Part shown: one piece after another, positions 56,328 through 64,000 of the stretch
Layout: each line of letters opens with the position of its first letter
How positions within the stretch are numbered: position 1 is the stretch's first letter
NCBI RefSeq assembly: GCF_009664835.1
Contig: NZ_CP045929.1
Span: 2,976,001-3,040,000 of the forward strand
Length of the DNA stretch: 64,000 nucleotides
Reading direction: 5' to 3'
DNA from: Allosaccharopolyspora coralli
GTDB lineage: Bacteria > Actinomycetota > Actinomycetes > Mycobacteriales > Pseudonocardiaceae
The notes under the pieces: model-generated
Databases searched by the model: none
Seen by the model: only the letters and a program-made list of their open reading frames with translations
What the model was told of the DNA's origin: nothing
Translations under genes and position numbers: made by a program

Positions 56328-56368
56328 GGAACTGGCTTGTGTGCCCTACGGGCACAGATGCCAGTTTC
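56328..56368. terminator. Nested hairpin after the PucR-type gene (related to repeat family E)
   Basis: Outer arms GGAACTGGC / GCCAGTTTCC enclose an inner stem GTGCCC-TAC-GGGCAC. The sequence resembles the tandem units at 66-155. It begins 11 bp after the regulator stop. The remaining gap to 56690 has no gene I can support. Confidence 0.65.
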
Positions 56369-56690
56369 CAGACGCTCTCGGAGTACCTGGCTTTGGTCTT
56401 GTCGTGATGGCCGTCAGAAATGATCTCGCGTGCTCAGCCCGAGCACGGTGACGGACGTTCCGGTTGTCGCTCGCAAGGGTCGCCGCTGCGTCCGGGCCGC
56501 ACTCGAGGCGACCCCGAGACCTCGAGCCGCAAGCTGGGACGCCGGCACGACCGCCACCGCAGACGTGTGGCGCCCACATGTGACTGTCCCGGGCTGTGGT
56601 GGCCGACGACATGGTCGCGGGCTCACGGGGTCCGTAGCGTGACCTCGCAGTCGATCATATTGTGAGCTGTCTCACCAACGGAGGTTCGCC

Positions 56691-57713
56691 GTGGGCCGTC
56701 TCGCCACCCTCACAGTTCTCGCCCTCACTGCCACTGCGCTCACCCTTCCCGGCGTCTCGGCGGCGTCCGCCCCGGAGACAGCGTCAGGCCCTGACGCGGC
56801 ACCCGGCCCGGAGGCAGCGGCCGAGATCGAGGAAGTGACCCAGTTCGGCAGCAACCCCGGCGCGCTGCGGATGTTCCGCTACACCCCGGACAACCTGTCC
56901 GAGGGACGACCGGTCGTCATCGCTCTGCACGGCTGCACCCAGGACGCCGTCGGCTACGGCACGAACTCCGGCTGGATCGAACTGGCCGACCGGTGGGGTT
57001 TCACGGTCGTGCTGCCCCAGCAGGAGTCCGCCAACAACGCCAACGGGTGTTTCAACTGGTTCGAACAGGCCGACACCGACCGGGACACCGGGGAAGCCGC
57101 CTCAGTCGCGCAGATGCGGCAGCGGGCGATCGACGACGCGGCGGCGGACCCACAACGCGTGTACGTCAGCGGGCTGTCCGCGGGCGGCGCGATGACCGCC
57201 ACGATGCTGGCGACCTATCCGGAGCAGTACGCGGGCGGCGGAATCGTCGCCGGGTTGCCGTACCGCTGCGCCTCGACACTCCCGGACGCTTTCACCTGCA
57301 TGAATCCCGGCAAGGACCAGACGCCGCAACAGTGGGGCGACCTGGTCCGTGCGGCGAGCGCGCACGAGGGCGCGCGACCGACCGTCAGCCTCTGGCACGG
57401 TGACGCGGACACGACGGTCGCCCCGGCCAACATGCGCGAGTCCGTCGAACAGTGGACCGACGTGCACGGCACGGATACCACCCCGGACGTCGAAGACACG
57501 GTGGCCGGCTACCCGCACGCCGAATACCACGACGGGTCCGGGCGAGCCGTGGTGGAGACGGTGACCATTCCGGGGATGAACCACGGACAGCCGGTGGACC
57601 CGGGCACCGGCGAGCAACAGTGCGGCCAGGCCGCGGACTACATGCTCGACGTCGACGTCTGCGCCGCGTATCAGATGGGCACCACCTGGGGACTGGCAGC
57701 CCAGGGCCGGTGA
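56691..57713 (+). CDS. Secreted PHB-depolymerase-family esterase
   Basis: A 340-residue exported alpha/beta hydrolase. A signal peptide covers about 1-26 (ending VSAASA). The catalytic parts are the oxyanion segment ALHGCTQDA (about 83-91), the lipase box GLSAGG (about 163-168), the aspartate in HGDADTTV and the histidine in GMNHGQPV. This matches the short-chain polyhydroxyalkanoate depolymerase/feruloyl esterase family (LpqC-like). There is no separate substrate-binding domain, so activity on polymer rather than soluble esters is uncertain. GTG start with GGAGG. It lies next to the 3-hydroxybutyrate operon, which could use its product. Confidence 0.88.
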   Translation: MGRLATLTVLALTATALTLPGVSAASAPETASGPDAAPGPEAAAEIEEVTQFGSNPGALRMFRYTPDNLSEGRPVVIALHGCTQDAVGYGTNSGWIELADRWGFTVVLPQQESANNANGCFNWFEQADTDRDTGEAASVAQMRQRAIDDAAADPQRVYVSGLSAGGAMTATMLATYPEQYAGGGIVAGLPYRCASTLPDAFTCMNPGKDQTPQQWGDLVRAASAHEGARPTVSLWHGDADTTVAPANMRESVEQWTDVHGTDTTPDVEDTVAGYPHAEYHDGSGRAVVETVTIPGMNHGQPVDPGTGEQQCGQAADYMLDVDVCAAYQMGTTWGLAAQGR

Positions 57714-58096
57714 CGCTCGCACTGTCCCCCACACAGGTGGGCTTCGAGTCGGTTCGGCGAACCTGCCGTTGATCGGCGGCGGGCTACCGCCGAGCCGACC
57801 CCATCCGTCCCGTCAGGAATCAGCCGCCACTTCTCAAACATCGTTCTACCGCCGAGTACGAGCACTCGAGAATTCCGGTTTTCCCTTGACAGCCACCTGT
57901 TTGACGTCACCTACTTCGATCCATACAGGACGTTCGATCACCTTTACCGGTCAAAGCACGGTTTTCATCGGTTCGTCCACAGTCGACCTGGATGAATCCT
58001 CTTGCTGTCCACCACACTCGGTGTGCGTTCGATGTGCGGAGGGCACGGTCCCGGGGCACGCTCTCGCTGGCATGGCCACCGACAGCAGGAGATCCC
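57714..58096. other. 383-bp gap before the M23 peptidase gene
   Basis: No gene is supported. A possible promoter, TTGACG (57901-57906) and TACAGG (57924-57929) with 17-bp spacing, would give a leader of roughly 160 bases. I looked for a c-di-AMP riboswitch, common before cell-wall hydrolases in actinobacteria, and did not recognise its conserved elements. Confidence 0.3.
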
Positions 58097-58732
58097 GTGC
58101 ACGCACGCCACACCCGGGTCGCCGCGGCGCTCTGCTTCGCGGTCGCTCTGGTTTCCACCGGTTCGACCACGGCAGCCGCCGCTACCACCGACCTCGGGTG
58201 CGGCGCCGACGACGCGTTCCATCCGTCCACACCGGCACCACCGGGAACGTTCCGCATCTCCGGTCCCACGGGCACCTGTCGTAGCGCCCCCGACCCGGTC
58301 GCCCCTGCCGCCGCCGACCCGGCTCCCCGATCATCACCGTGGGTCGTGCCCACGCGAGGAACATGCACCTCCGAGTTCGGTGCTCGCAGCCGTGGGTTCC
58401 ACGAAGGACTGGACTTCGGCGCCCCGGTCGGAGAACCGATCGTCGCGGCGTCCGAAGGAACCGTCGTCGACGCGGGACCCGCGAGTGGGTACGGACTGTG
58501 GGTCCGCGTCGACCACGGTGGCGGTGTCGTGACGACCTACGGACACAACGACCGCAACCTCGTCCACCGTGGCGCGAGCGTTCGCGCGGGGGACGTCGTC
58601 GCCACCGTCGGCAACCGTGGCCAGTCCACCGGACCGCATCTGCACTTCCAGACCGAGGTGGACGGAAACCCCGTCGACCCGGAGTCGTTCTATCAGCAGC
58701 GCGGCGCTCCGCCACTCTGCGGCACCCAGTGA
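58097..58732 (+). CDS. Secreted M23-family (LytM) metallopeptidase
   Basis: A 211-residue exported protein with a signal peptide to about residue 30 (ending TTAAAA) and a proline/alanine-rich linker. The C-terminal LytM domain has zinc ligands in GFHEGLDFG (His and Asp, about 111-119) and GPHLHF (second His; the first is catalytic). It cuts peptidoglycan cross-links or acts as an amidase activator. GTG 58097 has CAGGAGAT upstream; the longer frame from 57992 lacks a signal-peptide start. No wall-binding domain is fused. Confidence 0.9.
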   Translation: MHARHTRVAAALCFAVALVSTGSTTAAAATTDLGCGADDAFHPSTPAPPGTFRISGPTGTCRSAPDPVAPAAADPAPRSSPWVVPTRGTCTSEFGARSRGFHEGLDFGAPVGEPIVAASEGTVVDAGPASGYGLWVRVDHGGGVVTTYGHNDRNLVHRGASVRAGDVVATVGNRGQSTGPHLHFQTEVDGNPVDPESFYQQRGAPPLCGTQ

Positions 58733-58751
58733 CAACCCCGACACAGCATGT

Positions 58752-58938
58752 GCTGTCGTCGTGTCGTGTCAGCGGCGGAGCCGCTGTCCGATCACCACGT
58801 GTGCAGCCGGACCACCGGCGCGTTCTCAGCGCCCTCCTCGCGAGTACGGCGGTTTCGCCGCGTAGGTCGCCACTCAAAAAACGATCCCGCAGCGAGGAGG
58901 GCGCTGAGGTGCCGCTACCCAACCCACCGAGCAACACC
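58752..58938. repeat. Intergenic mosaic repeat, family C copy 5, carrying an inserted 84-bp element
   Basis: Inverted copy of family C (CGTGTCGTGTCAGCGGCGGA at left, CCGCTACCCAACCCACCGAG at right). Between its two halves, 58825-58908 has perfect 17-bp terminal inverted repeats (CTCAGCGCCCTCCTCGC) flanking a 50-bp core related to family D. It lies between the convergent M23 and hypothetical genes. Confidence 0.75.
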
Positions 58939-58997
58939 TTCTGACAGGAGTTCTCCGAGTCCGCGTGCACTCTCCGTACGGACGCTTGTCCGCTACC

Positions 58998-59840
58998 TCA
59001 CCCTCCGGTGCGGCGTCGAGCCTCGCGTTGGGCGGCGGCGAGATCCTCGCGCGCGTCGGCCAGCCGTTCGCCCGTTTCCGCTGCCCGGGAACGAGCGGAT
59101 TCCCACGCGGCGCGCAGCCTCTCCGTCTCGTCGTGTGCGACCTGGTCCTCGCGCTCGGCACGCGCCAACGCCTCCCGGGCCGATTCAACGGCCTGTTCCG
59201 CCGCCTGTGCGGCCGGCGATCGCTCCTCCTTCGGCTTGCCCCGACGCGGACGGGAGGCCCGTCCGGCCGCCGGAGTCGACGCGGCTGCGGTGTCCGGCAG
59301 GGGCCAACCACCGTCGCTGGTGACCGCGACCGTGAGCCTGCCCGCGAGCACCTCTCCGCCGACCTCCTCGTCAGCCGCCACCGCGTCGAACGTCGAGGCG
59401 ACCTCGTCGAGGACCGTCCTCGACGGGTCCCCGCCCGCTTCACGTGCCCGGTCGACGAGCGCGGTCTGCAGCGCACGACGCCGCTCGGAGAGCTCCCGCA
59501 CACGATCGCCTGCCAGTTGCTCGTGCGCGGTTCGCAACGACGCACCGAGTTCGGCCAGCTTGGCAGCTCGGCCGGGCTCGTCCCGCACGACCCGATTCAC
59601 CAGCCAGGCCGCGACGGTCGGCTTGCGCAACGCCTTCACACGGTTCGAGAGAGTCCGGTCACCGTCCTGAGCCGCCTGCCGCGCCAGCTCGCCGCGACGC
59701 GCGACGAAATCCTCACGGTTCGCAGCGTAGAGCTCGTCGGCCGCAGCGTCGAAATCCACCGCCTCAGCCAACCACGACAGCCCGCGGAATGCCCGGCTCG
59801 GCCCCATGACTCGCTCGGTGCCCGTGTCCGGTCGAGCCAT
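58998..59840 (-). CDS. Actinobacterial conserved hypothetical protein (coiled-coil C-terminus)
   Basis: About 280 residues (269 if ATG 59807 is used). The N-terminal third, with DELYAANREDFVARRGELA and LRKPTVAAWLVNRVVRD, is a block I recall from actinobacterial hypothetical proteins. The middle is Ala/Pro/Arg-rich with a basic KPKEERSP patch. The last ~75 residues are a charged Ala/Glu/Arg-rich helix likely to form a coiled coil. It follows the MerR-PP2C gene by 13 bp on the same strand. The function is unknown; a nucleic-acid-associated role would fit the basic composition but is a guess. Confidence 0.7.
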   Translation of the reverse strand: MARPDTGTERVMGPSRAFRGLSWLAEAVDFDAAADELYAANREDFVARRGELARQAAQDGDRTLSNRVKALRKPTVAAWLVNRVVRDEPGRAAKLAELGASLRTAHEQLAGDRVRELSERRRALQTALVDRAREAGGDPSRTVLDEVASTFDAVAADEEVGGEVLAGRLTVAVTSDGGWPLPDTAAASTPAAGRASRPRRGKPKEERSPAAQAAEQAVESAREALARAEREDQVAHDETERLRAAWESARSRAAETGERLADAREDLAAAQREARRRTGG

Positions 59841-59853
59841 GAGACCGACAGGC

Positions 59854-60963
59854 TCACTCCACCGGTTTCGCCACGACGTCGGCGACCACGCAGGTGATGT
59901 TGTCCGGTCCGCCACGTTCGTTCGCCAACTGCACCAGTCGGCGCACTGCTTTCTCCGGGACGTCCACCGACTTCAGAACCGATCGCATGCCCTCAGGCTC
60001 CACCACGCCGGACAAGCCGTCGGAACACAGCATGTACCGATCCCCGGCACGAACCTCGTGCAGTCCCGAGTCGACCGCAGCGATCTCACCCCCGTGCAGT
60101 GCCTGCGACAGGATCGAACGCTGCGGGTGTGACGCCGCTTCGTCCGCGGTGATCTGCCCACTGTCGACCATCCGCTGCACCACGGTGTGGTCATGGGTGA
60201 TCCGGGTCAGCGAGCCGTCCCGCAGCAGATAGGCGCGGGAGTCGCCGACGTGCACGAGCGCGAGCTGTGACCCGGACAGCAGCATCGCGGTCAACGTCGT
60301 CCCGACACCCTCGTACGCCGGATCCGAGCGTGCGAAGTCGCGCACGGCGATCTCCGCGTCCCCGACCGCATTCTGCAACGTGTTGAGCAGGTCCCCGGCC
60401 GGAATCGCATCGTCGAGCGGCTTCAACGCCTCGACCGCCAGCGCACTGACCGGGTCCGCGTCACCGTGGTCGCCGAAGCCGTCGGCCACGGCGAACAGCC
60501 GATCGCCCGCGTACGCCCAGTCCTGGTTGTACTCGCGGGTGCGACCGTGATCGGACTGCACCGCGTAGCGCAATGTGATGGTGTTCGGTCCGTCAGCCAT
60601 CTCGGTACCTTTCCTCTCGTCCCGGTCCGGACAGTCCTTTCCGGACAGGTGCTCGACGAGGAAGGTGGCGAGACGACGTTGTTCGTCGGTGAGCCGTTCG
60701 ACCTCCGCCCAGTACGACGCGACCTCGGCCGCGGCGTCCGAAGCCTGCGACGCGCACACCGTTCGGATGCGCGTGAGCGGCATCCCCAGCCGACGCAACC
60801 ACGACACGAGCCGCGCATGCTCCAGCTGGTTCTCGGTGTAGTACCGGTATCCCGAGTGCGGGTCCACCCGCGCCGGATGGAGCAGTCCGAGCTCGTCGTA
60901 GAGGCGCAAGGCCTTCGGTGACAGCCGCACCGCCCGCGCGAACGCCCCGATCGTCAGCTCCAT
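59854..60963 (-). CDS. MerR regulator-PP2C phosphatase fusion
   Basis: A 369-residue fusion. Residues 1-110 are a MerR DNA-binding domain (LTIGAFARAVRLSPKALRLY, then DPHSGYRYY) with a helical tail (WAEVERLTDEQRRLATFL). Residues 122-369 are a complete PP2C-type Ser/Thr phosphatase: SDHGRTREYNQDWAY, VADGFGDHG, HVGDSRAYLL, CSDGLSG and GGPDN carry the metal-binding aspartates. The Glu of the usual NED is Gln here. ATG 60963 has GGAGGGCGGC upstream. An internal ATG at 60600 has AAAGG 7 bases before it and would make the phosphatase alone. The partner kinase is not in the window. Confidence 0.9.
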   Translation of the reverse strand: MELTIGAFARAVRLSPKALRLYDELGLLHPARVDPHSGYRYYTENQLEHARLVSWLRRLGMPLTRIRTVCASQASDAAAEVASYWAEVERLTDEQRRLATFLVEHLSGKDCPDRDERKGTEMADGPNTITLRYAVQSDHGRTREYNQDWAYAGDRLFAVADGFGDHGDADPVSALAVEALKPLDDAIPAGDLLNTLQNAVGDAEIAVRDFARSDPAYEGVGTTLTAMLLSGSQLALVHVGDSRAYLLRDGSLTRITHDHTVVQRMVDSGQITADEAASHPQRSILSQALHGGEIAAVDSGLHEVRAGDRYMLCSDGLSGVVEPEGMRSVLKSVDVPEKAVRRLVQLANERGGPDNITCVVADVVAKPVE

Positions 60964-61012
60964 GCCGCCCTCCTCGTGCCCGGCACCTCGCCGGGCGTCG
61001 ACGACGCTGCCG

Positions 61013-61035
61013 CTTACCCCAAGGTGAAGGTCAAG
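61013..61035 (-). promoter_or_regulatory. Candidate MerR-type operator upstream of the fusion gene
   Basis: On the minus strand, CTTGACCTTCACC followed by TTGGGGTAAG is an imperfect dyad beginning with a TTGACC -35-like hexamer, as in many MerR-regulated promoters. No good -10 is visible at 19-20 bp, so this is tentative. Confidence 0.35.
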
Positions 61036-61089
61036 CGGCAACGCCGCCGGACGGACGGCCTGCCGCGGACGACGGTCGGGCGACCTCTC

Positions 61090-63138
61090 TCAGCGCAGGA
61101 ACGAATCGAGAGTGAGGGGAAGATCGCGCACCCGGACCCCGGTCGCCGCGTACGCCGCGTTCGCGATGGCGGGCGCGGCACCGACGATCCCGACCTCACC
61201 GATTCCCTTCACTCCCACCGAGTTCACGTGCGGGTCGTGTTCATCGACCCACGTCGCCTCCACGTCGCCGACGTCGGCGTTCGACGCGATGTGGTAACCG
61301 GCGAAGTCGTGGTTGACGACGTGCCCGAAGCGCGGGTCGAGGGCGCTGTGTTCGTGCAGCGCCATCGACACGCCCATGATCATGCCACCGACGAGCTGCG
61401 ACCGTGCGGTTCGCGGGTTGACGATGCGCCCGGCGGCGAACACGCCGAGCATTCGAGGTACCCGGATCTCGCCGGTGTCGGCGTCGACCCGGACCTCGGC
61501 GAACTGGGCACCGAACGCGTGCATCGAGTACTGGCCCGCGTCCGGGTTCCTCGGCATCTTGGACGTCGTTTCCGCACCGTCGACGGGATCCTTGCCGTGT
61601 TCGTCACGGAACTCACGCGCCGCCTCGGTCACGGTGCCGCCCCAGCTCGCGAGCCCGCTCGACCCGCCTGCCAGCGACGCCTTCGGCAGCGCAGTGTCGC
61701 CGATCCGCAGGTCGACGTCGTCCAACGGAACCTCCAACGCGTCGGCCGCGATCTGGGCCAGCGCCGTCCACGTCCCCGTGCCGATGTCGGCGGCACCGAT
61801 CTCGACTCGGTAGCGCTCGCCGGTGAACACGATCCGCGCCCGCGAGCCGGGGATCTGGAAGGCCGGGAACGCGGCGCTCGCCACACCGATTCCGTGCTGT
61901 CCTCGCCCGCGTCGCCAAGACCGCTCACCCCAGCCGAACCGTTCCGCACCGACCTGCAGGCAGCGGAGCAGGTTGCGGGACGAGAACGGCAGTCCGGAGG
62001 ACGGGTCGGTCTCCGGCTCGTTTCGGATCCGGAAGTCGATCGGGTCCATTCCGCACTGCTCGGCCAGTTCGTCCACGGCCACTTCGAGGCCGAACATCCC
62101 GGGACACTCCCCCGGCGCCCGCATCCATGTCGGAGCGGGGAGGTCGAGTTCGGCCATGCGATGCCGGATGCGGCGCTGCGGTGAGGCGTACATCGTGCCG
62201 CTCGGTGCGCCGGCCTGCTCGACGTAGTCCTTGACGCGAGAGGCCGACACCGCGATGTCGTGCGAAAGGGACACCAATCGTCCACTGTGGTCCGCAGCCA
62301 GCCGGAGCCGTTGCACGGTCGCCGGACGGTGTCCGACAAGGGTGAACATCTGCTGCCGCGTGACCGTGACCTTGACCGCACGGCCGGGAAAGGCCATCGC
62401 GGCCAGGCCCGCCGCCACCAGAGGCGCATGCGGCAGTCCCTTGGAACCGAAACCACCGCCGACGTACGGCGAGATCACCCGGACGTGTTCGAGGCCGAAT
62501 AGCGCCTCCACGGCCGATCGGGTCGCGTGTACGCCTTGGGTCGAGTCGTGCAGCGTGAGTTGGCCGTCCGCCCAGGTCGCGACGGTGGCGTGCGGCTCCA
62601 TCGGGTTGTTGTGTTCCAGCGGCGTCGTGCAGGTCACGTCGACACGTGCCTGCGCGGACTCCCACGCCTCGTCGACGCCACCGGTGTCGACGTCGCTGTC
62701 GATGCCCGCGTCGACGAGTCGGGAGGAATCTCCGTCCGGCAGTTCGACGTCGTGCTCGGACTCCGCGTACTCGACCCGCACCAGGTTCGCGGCTTGAGTC
62801 GCCACGTGCGCGCTGCCGGCGAGCACCACGGCGACGATCTGTCCCCGGTAGGCGACCTCGTCGGACTGCAGTACCCGCATCTCGGGGTCCTCGGTGGACG
62901 CCAGTGCGGGCGCGTTGTGCCGGGTGAGCACTCCGGCAACGCCCTCGACTGCTTCGGCCTCGGCGGTCTCGATCGAGGACACGCGGCCGCGCGCCACAGT
63001 GGACTGGATCAGGTGCGCGTACAGCGGTTCCGTCTCCGGCTGTTCGGCGGCGTACCGGGCGTTGCCCGTCACCTTCAGCGGACCGTCCAGCCTGCGCACC
63101 GCTGTGCCGACAGAGTCAGCGCTGCCCACCCCGGTCAT
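61090..63138 (-). CDS. Xanthine dehydrogenase-family molybdopterin-binding subunit
   Basis: A 682-residue large subunit of a molybdenum hydroxylase. The N-terminal aldehyde-oxidase hammerhead domain (about 15-120) is followed by the molybdopterin-binding domain with YVGGGFGSKG (about 218-227), HRPATVQRL, RAPGECPGMFGLE (about 318-330) and the catalytic glutamate in VKGIGEVGI near the C-terminus. It is shorter than eukaryotic enzymes and close to the PaoC/YagR class. The ATG at 63138 overlaps the FAD-subunit stop (ATGA). It oxidises an aldehyde or N-heterocycle; which one is unknown. Confidence 0.92.
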   Translation of the reverse strand: MTGVGSADSVGTAVRRLDGPLKVTGNARYAAEQPETEPLYAHLIQSTVARGRVSSIETAEAEAVEGVAGVLTRHNAPALASTEDPEMRVLQSDEVAYRGQIVAVVLAGSAHVATQAANLVRVEYAESEHDVELPDGDSSRLVDAGIDSDVDTGGVDEAWESAQARVDVTCTTPLEHNNPMEPHATVATWADGQLTLHDSTQGVHATRSAVEALFGLEHVRVISPYVGGGFGSKGLPHAPLVAAGLAAMAFPGRAVKVTVTRQQMFTLVGHRPATVQRLRLAADHSGRLVSLSHDIAVSASRVKDYVEQAGAPSGTMYASPQRRIRHRMAELDLPAPTWMRAPGECPGMFGLEVAVDELAEQCGMDPIDFRIRNEPETDPSSGLPFSSRNLLRCLQVGAERFGWGERSWRRGRGQHGIGVASAAFPAFQIPGSRARIVFTGERYRVEIGAADIGTGTWTALAQIAADALEVPLDDVDLRIGDTALPKASLAGGSSGLASWGGTVTEAAREFRDEHGKDPVDGAETTSKMPRNPDAGQYSMHAFGAQFAEVRVDADTGEIRVPRMLGVFAAGRIVNPRTARSQLVGGMIMGVSMALHEHSALDPRFGHVVNHDFAGYHIASNADVGDVEATWVDEHDPHVNSVGVKGIGEVGIVGAAPAIANAAYAATGVRVRDLPLTLDSFLR

Positions 63139-64000
63139 CCGGAGCCCTCCTCAGCTGCCGCCAGGTCGCGCAACACGGCGACGATCGTGTTCCGGGTCAG
63201 TGCCACCTTGAACTCGTTGTGCCGCAACGGTTCCGCCGCCTCCAGTTCCGCGTCCGCGGCGGCTCGGAACGTCTCTTCGGTGGCGGGGGCGCCTCGCAGC
63301 ACCTCCTCCGCCCGGCTCGCCCGCCACGGCACGGTCGCGACACCGCCGAGGGCGATCCGCGCCGACTGCACCACGCCATCGGCGACCTCGACGACCGCCG
63401 CGACAGAGGAGAGCGCGAACGCAAAGGACGCGCGGTCGCGCACCTTCCGATAAGCAGACCGCGTGTGCGGCGACGCCTCCGGGAGGTCCACGGCCGTGAT
63501 GAGTTCACCGTGCTCCAGCACCGTGTCGTGCGACGGGTCATCCTCGGGGAGCTTGTACAACGAGTGCACTGGCAAACCCCGGTCGTGCCCGGGGCTCTGC
63601 AATCGCACGACCGCGTCGAGCGCGGTCAACGCGACGGCCAGATCGGACGGGTGCACCGCTACGCACTCCGAGGACCCGCCGAGAACGGCGTGGTCCCGGT
63701 TCCATCCGTGCAGCGCCGAACATCCCGACCCCGGCTCCCGTTTGTTGCACGGCGTCGTCAGATCCTGGAAGTACGGGCACCGGGTCCGTTGCAGCAGATT
63801 CCCGCCCGTCGTCGCCAAGTTGCGCAACTGCCCGGACGCTCCGGCGAGCAACGCCTGCGCCAGCACCGGATACCACTCCCGGATCAACGGGTCGGCGGCG
63901 AGTTCGCTGTTCCGCATCATCCCGCCGACGCGGACACCGCCCTCGGGGCGGGCCTCCACCGAGTCGAACGGCAGCCGCGTCACGTCGACCAGCATCCCGG
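63135..64000 (-). CDS. FAD-binding subunit of molybdenum hydroxylase with extra Fe-S site (partial)
   Basis: At least 288 residues; the 5' end is beyond the window's right edge, about 40 residues being missing by comparison with the family. NLATTGGNLLQRTRCPYF contains the FAD-binding TTGGN(L) loop. The following cysteines (RCPYF, TPCNK, SGCSALHG) match the [4Fe-4S] insertion of PaoB/YagS-type subunits, rather than the cluster-free CoxM type. The CO-dehydrogenase flavoprotein C-terminal domain is complete. The expected [2Fe-2S] small-subunit gene is not in the window and is likely upstream. Confidence 0.9.
   Translation of the reverse strand, partial: GMLVDVTRLPFDSVEARPEGGVRVGGMMRNSELAADPLIREWYPVLAQALLAGASGQLRNLATTGGNLLQRTRCPYFQDLTTPCNKREPGSGCSALHGWNRDHAVLGGSSECVAVHPSDLAVALTALDAVVRLQSPGHDRGLPVHSLYKLPEDDPSHDTVLEHGELITAVDLPEASPHTRSAYRKVRDRASFAFALSSVAAVVEVADGVVQSARIALGGVATVPWRASRAEEVLRGAPATEETFRAAADAELEAAEPLRHNEFKVALTRNTIVAVLRDLAAAEEGSG

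Noticed and set aside
56346-56642. Small open frames in the gap after the PucR-type gene
   Set aside because: No ribosome site, no homology that I can recognise, and overlapping frames on both strands of equal length suggest chance.
57714-58096. c-di-AMP (ydaO) riboswitch before the M23 peptidase gene
   Set aside because: The leader is long enough, but the conserved core elements were not recognisable.
58965-59897. Plus-strand frame opposite the hypothetical protein 58998-59840
   Set aside because: The minus-strand frame contains the conserved actinobacterial block and coiled coil; the plus frame does not resemble any family.

Overview
This is high-GC actinobacterial chromosome. A GT53 arabinosyltransferase (Emb family), an LGFP-repeat secreted protein, mycothiol-type (DinB-like) and MpaB-type proteins and many overlapping ATGA/GTGA junctions point to a mycolic-acid/arabinogalactan-type actinomycete. 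My best guess is Pseudonocardiaceae (Saccharomonospora, Prauserella or Amycolatopsis-like), but that is inference. No rRNA, tRNA, IS element, prophage or CRISPR array was seen. The genes look like ordinary chromosomal metabolism, regulation and envelope functions. What is unusual is the number of short intergenic repeats and hairpins.

Left part (1-12.2 kb): a DUF2064 nucleotidyl/glycosyltransferase-like protein, an Emb-like arabinosyltransferase, a family 2 glycosyltransferase and a methyltransferase (envelope or glycoconjugate functions); then an NAD-dependent epimerase-like protein, a SpoU/TrmH RNA methyltransferase, a TetR + MpaB-family oxygenase pair with a clear promoter/operator, a CobW-type GTPase, an orphan ATP-grasp protein and a PEBP-family protein.

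12.2-23.8 kb: a compact minus-strand operon (TIGR03084 metal-binding protein, AtuA, acyl-CoA dehydrogenase, carboxyltransferase beta subunit, biotin carboxylase/BCCP alpha subunit, second acyl-CoA dehydrogenase, enoyl-CoA hydratase, TetR), with a divergent acyl-CoA synthetase. The gene content matches acyclic isoprenoid (citronellol/geranyl-CoA-like) breakdown. A 20-bp palindrome lies in the shared promoter. 23.8-31 kb: MscS channel; a virS/mymA-like locus (AraC regulator divergent from Baeyer-Villiger-type monooxygenase, SDR and alpha/beta hydrolase); a TIGR02206 membrane protein; gamma carbonic anhydrase.

31-44.6 kb: a cobalamin riboswitch followed by a BtuF-BtuC-BtuD vitamin B12 importer; a FadD6-like acyl-CoA synthetase divergent from a probably leaderless PadR-FadH pair; an OpuC-type osmoprotectant ABC transporter with an upstream hydrolase-fold protein lacking its serine nucleophile; an IclR regulator. 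44.7-51.5 kb: a nitrilase-fold amidase, a DUF6282 metallohydrolase-like protein and a large FAD/Fe-S 2-hydroxyacid dehydrogenase form an unassigned catabolic cluster; then an LGFP-repeat protein and a second MpaB-family protein.

51.5-64 kb: beta carbonic anhydrase; a 3-hydroxybutyrate dehydrogenase / MHS transporter / GAF-PucR regulator operon near a secreted PHB-depolymerase-type esterase; an M23 peptidase; a MerR-PP2C fusion; and the 3' part of a molybdenum hydroxylase operon that runs off the right edge. At least five families of intergenic repeats or hairpins recur through the window. They are listed individually and discussed in the findings.
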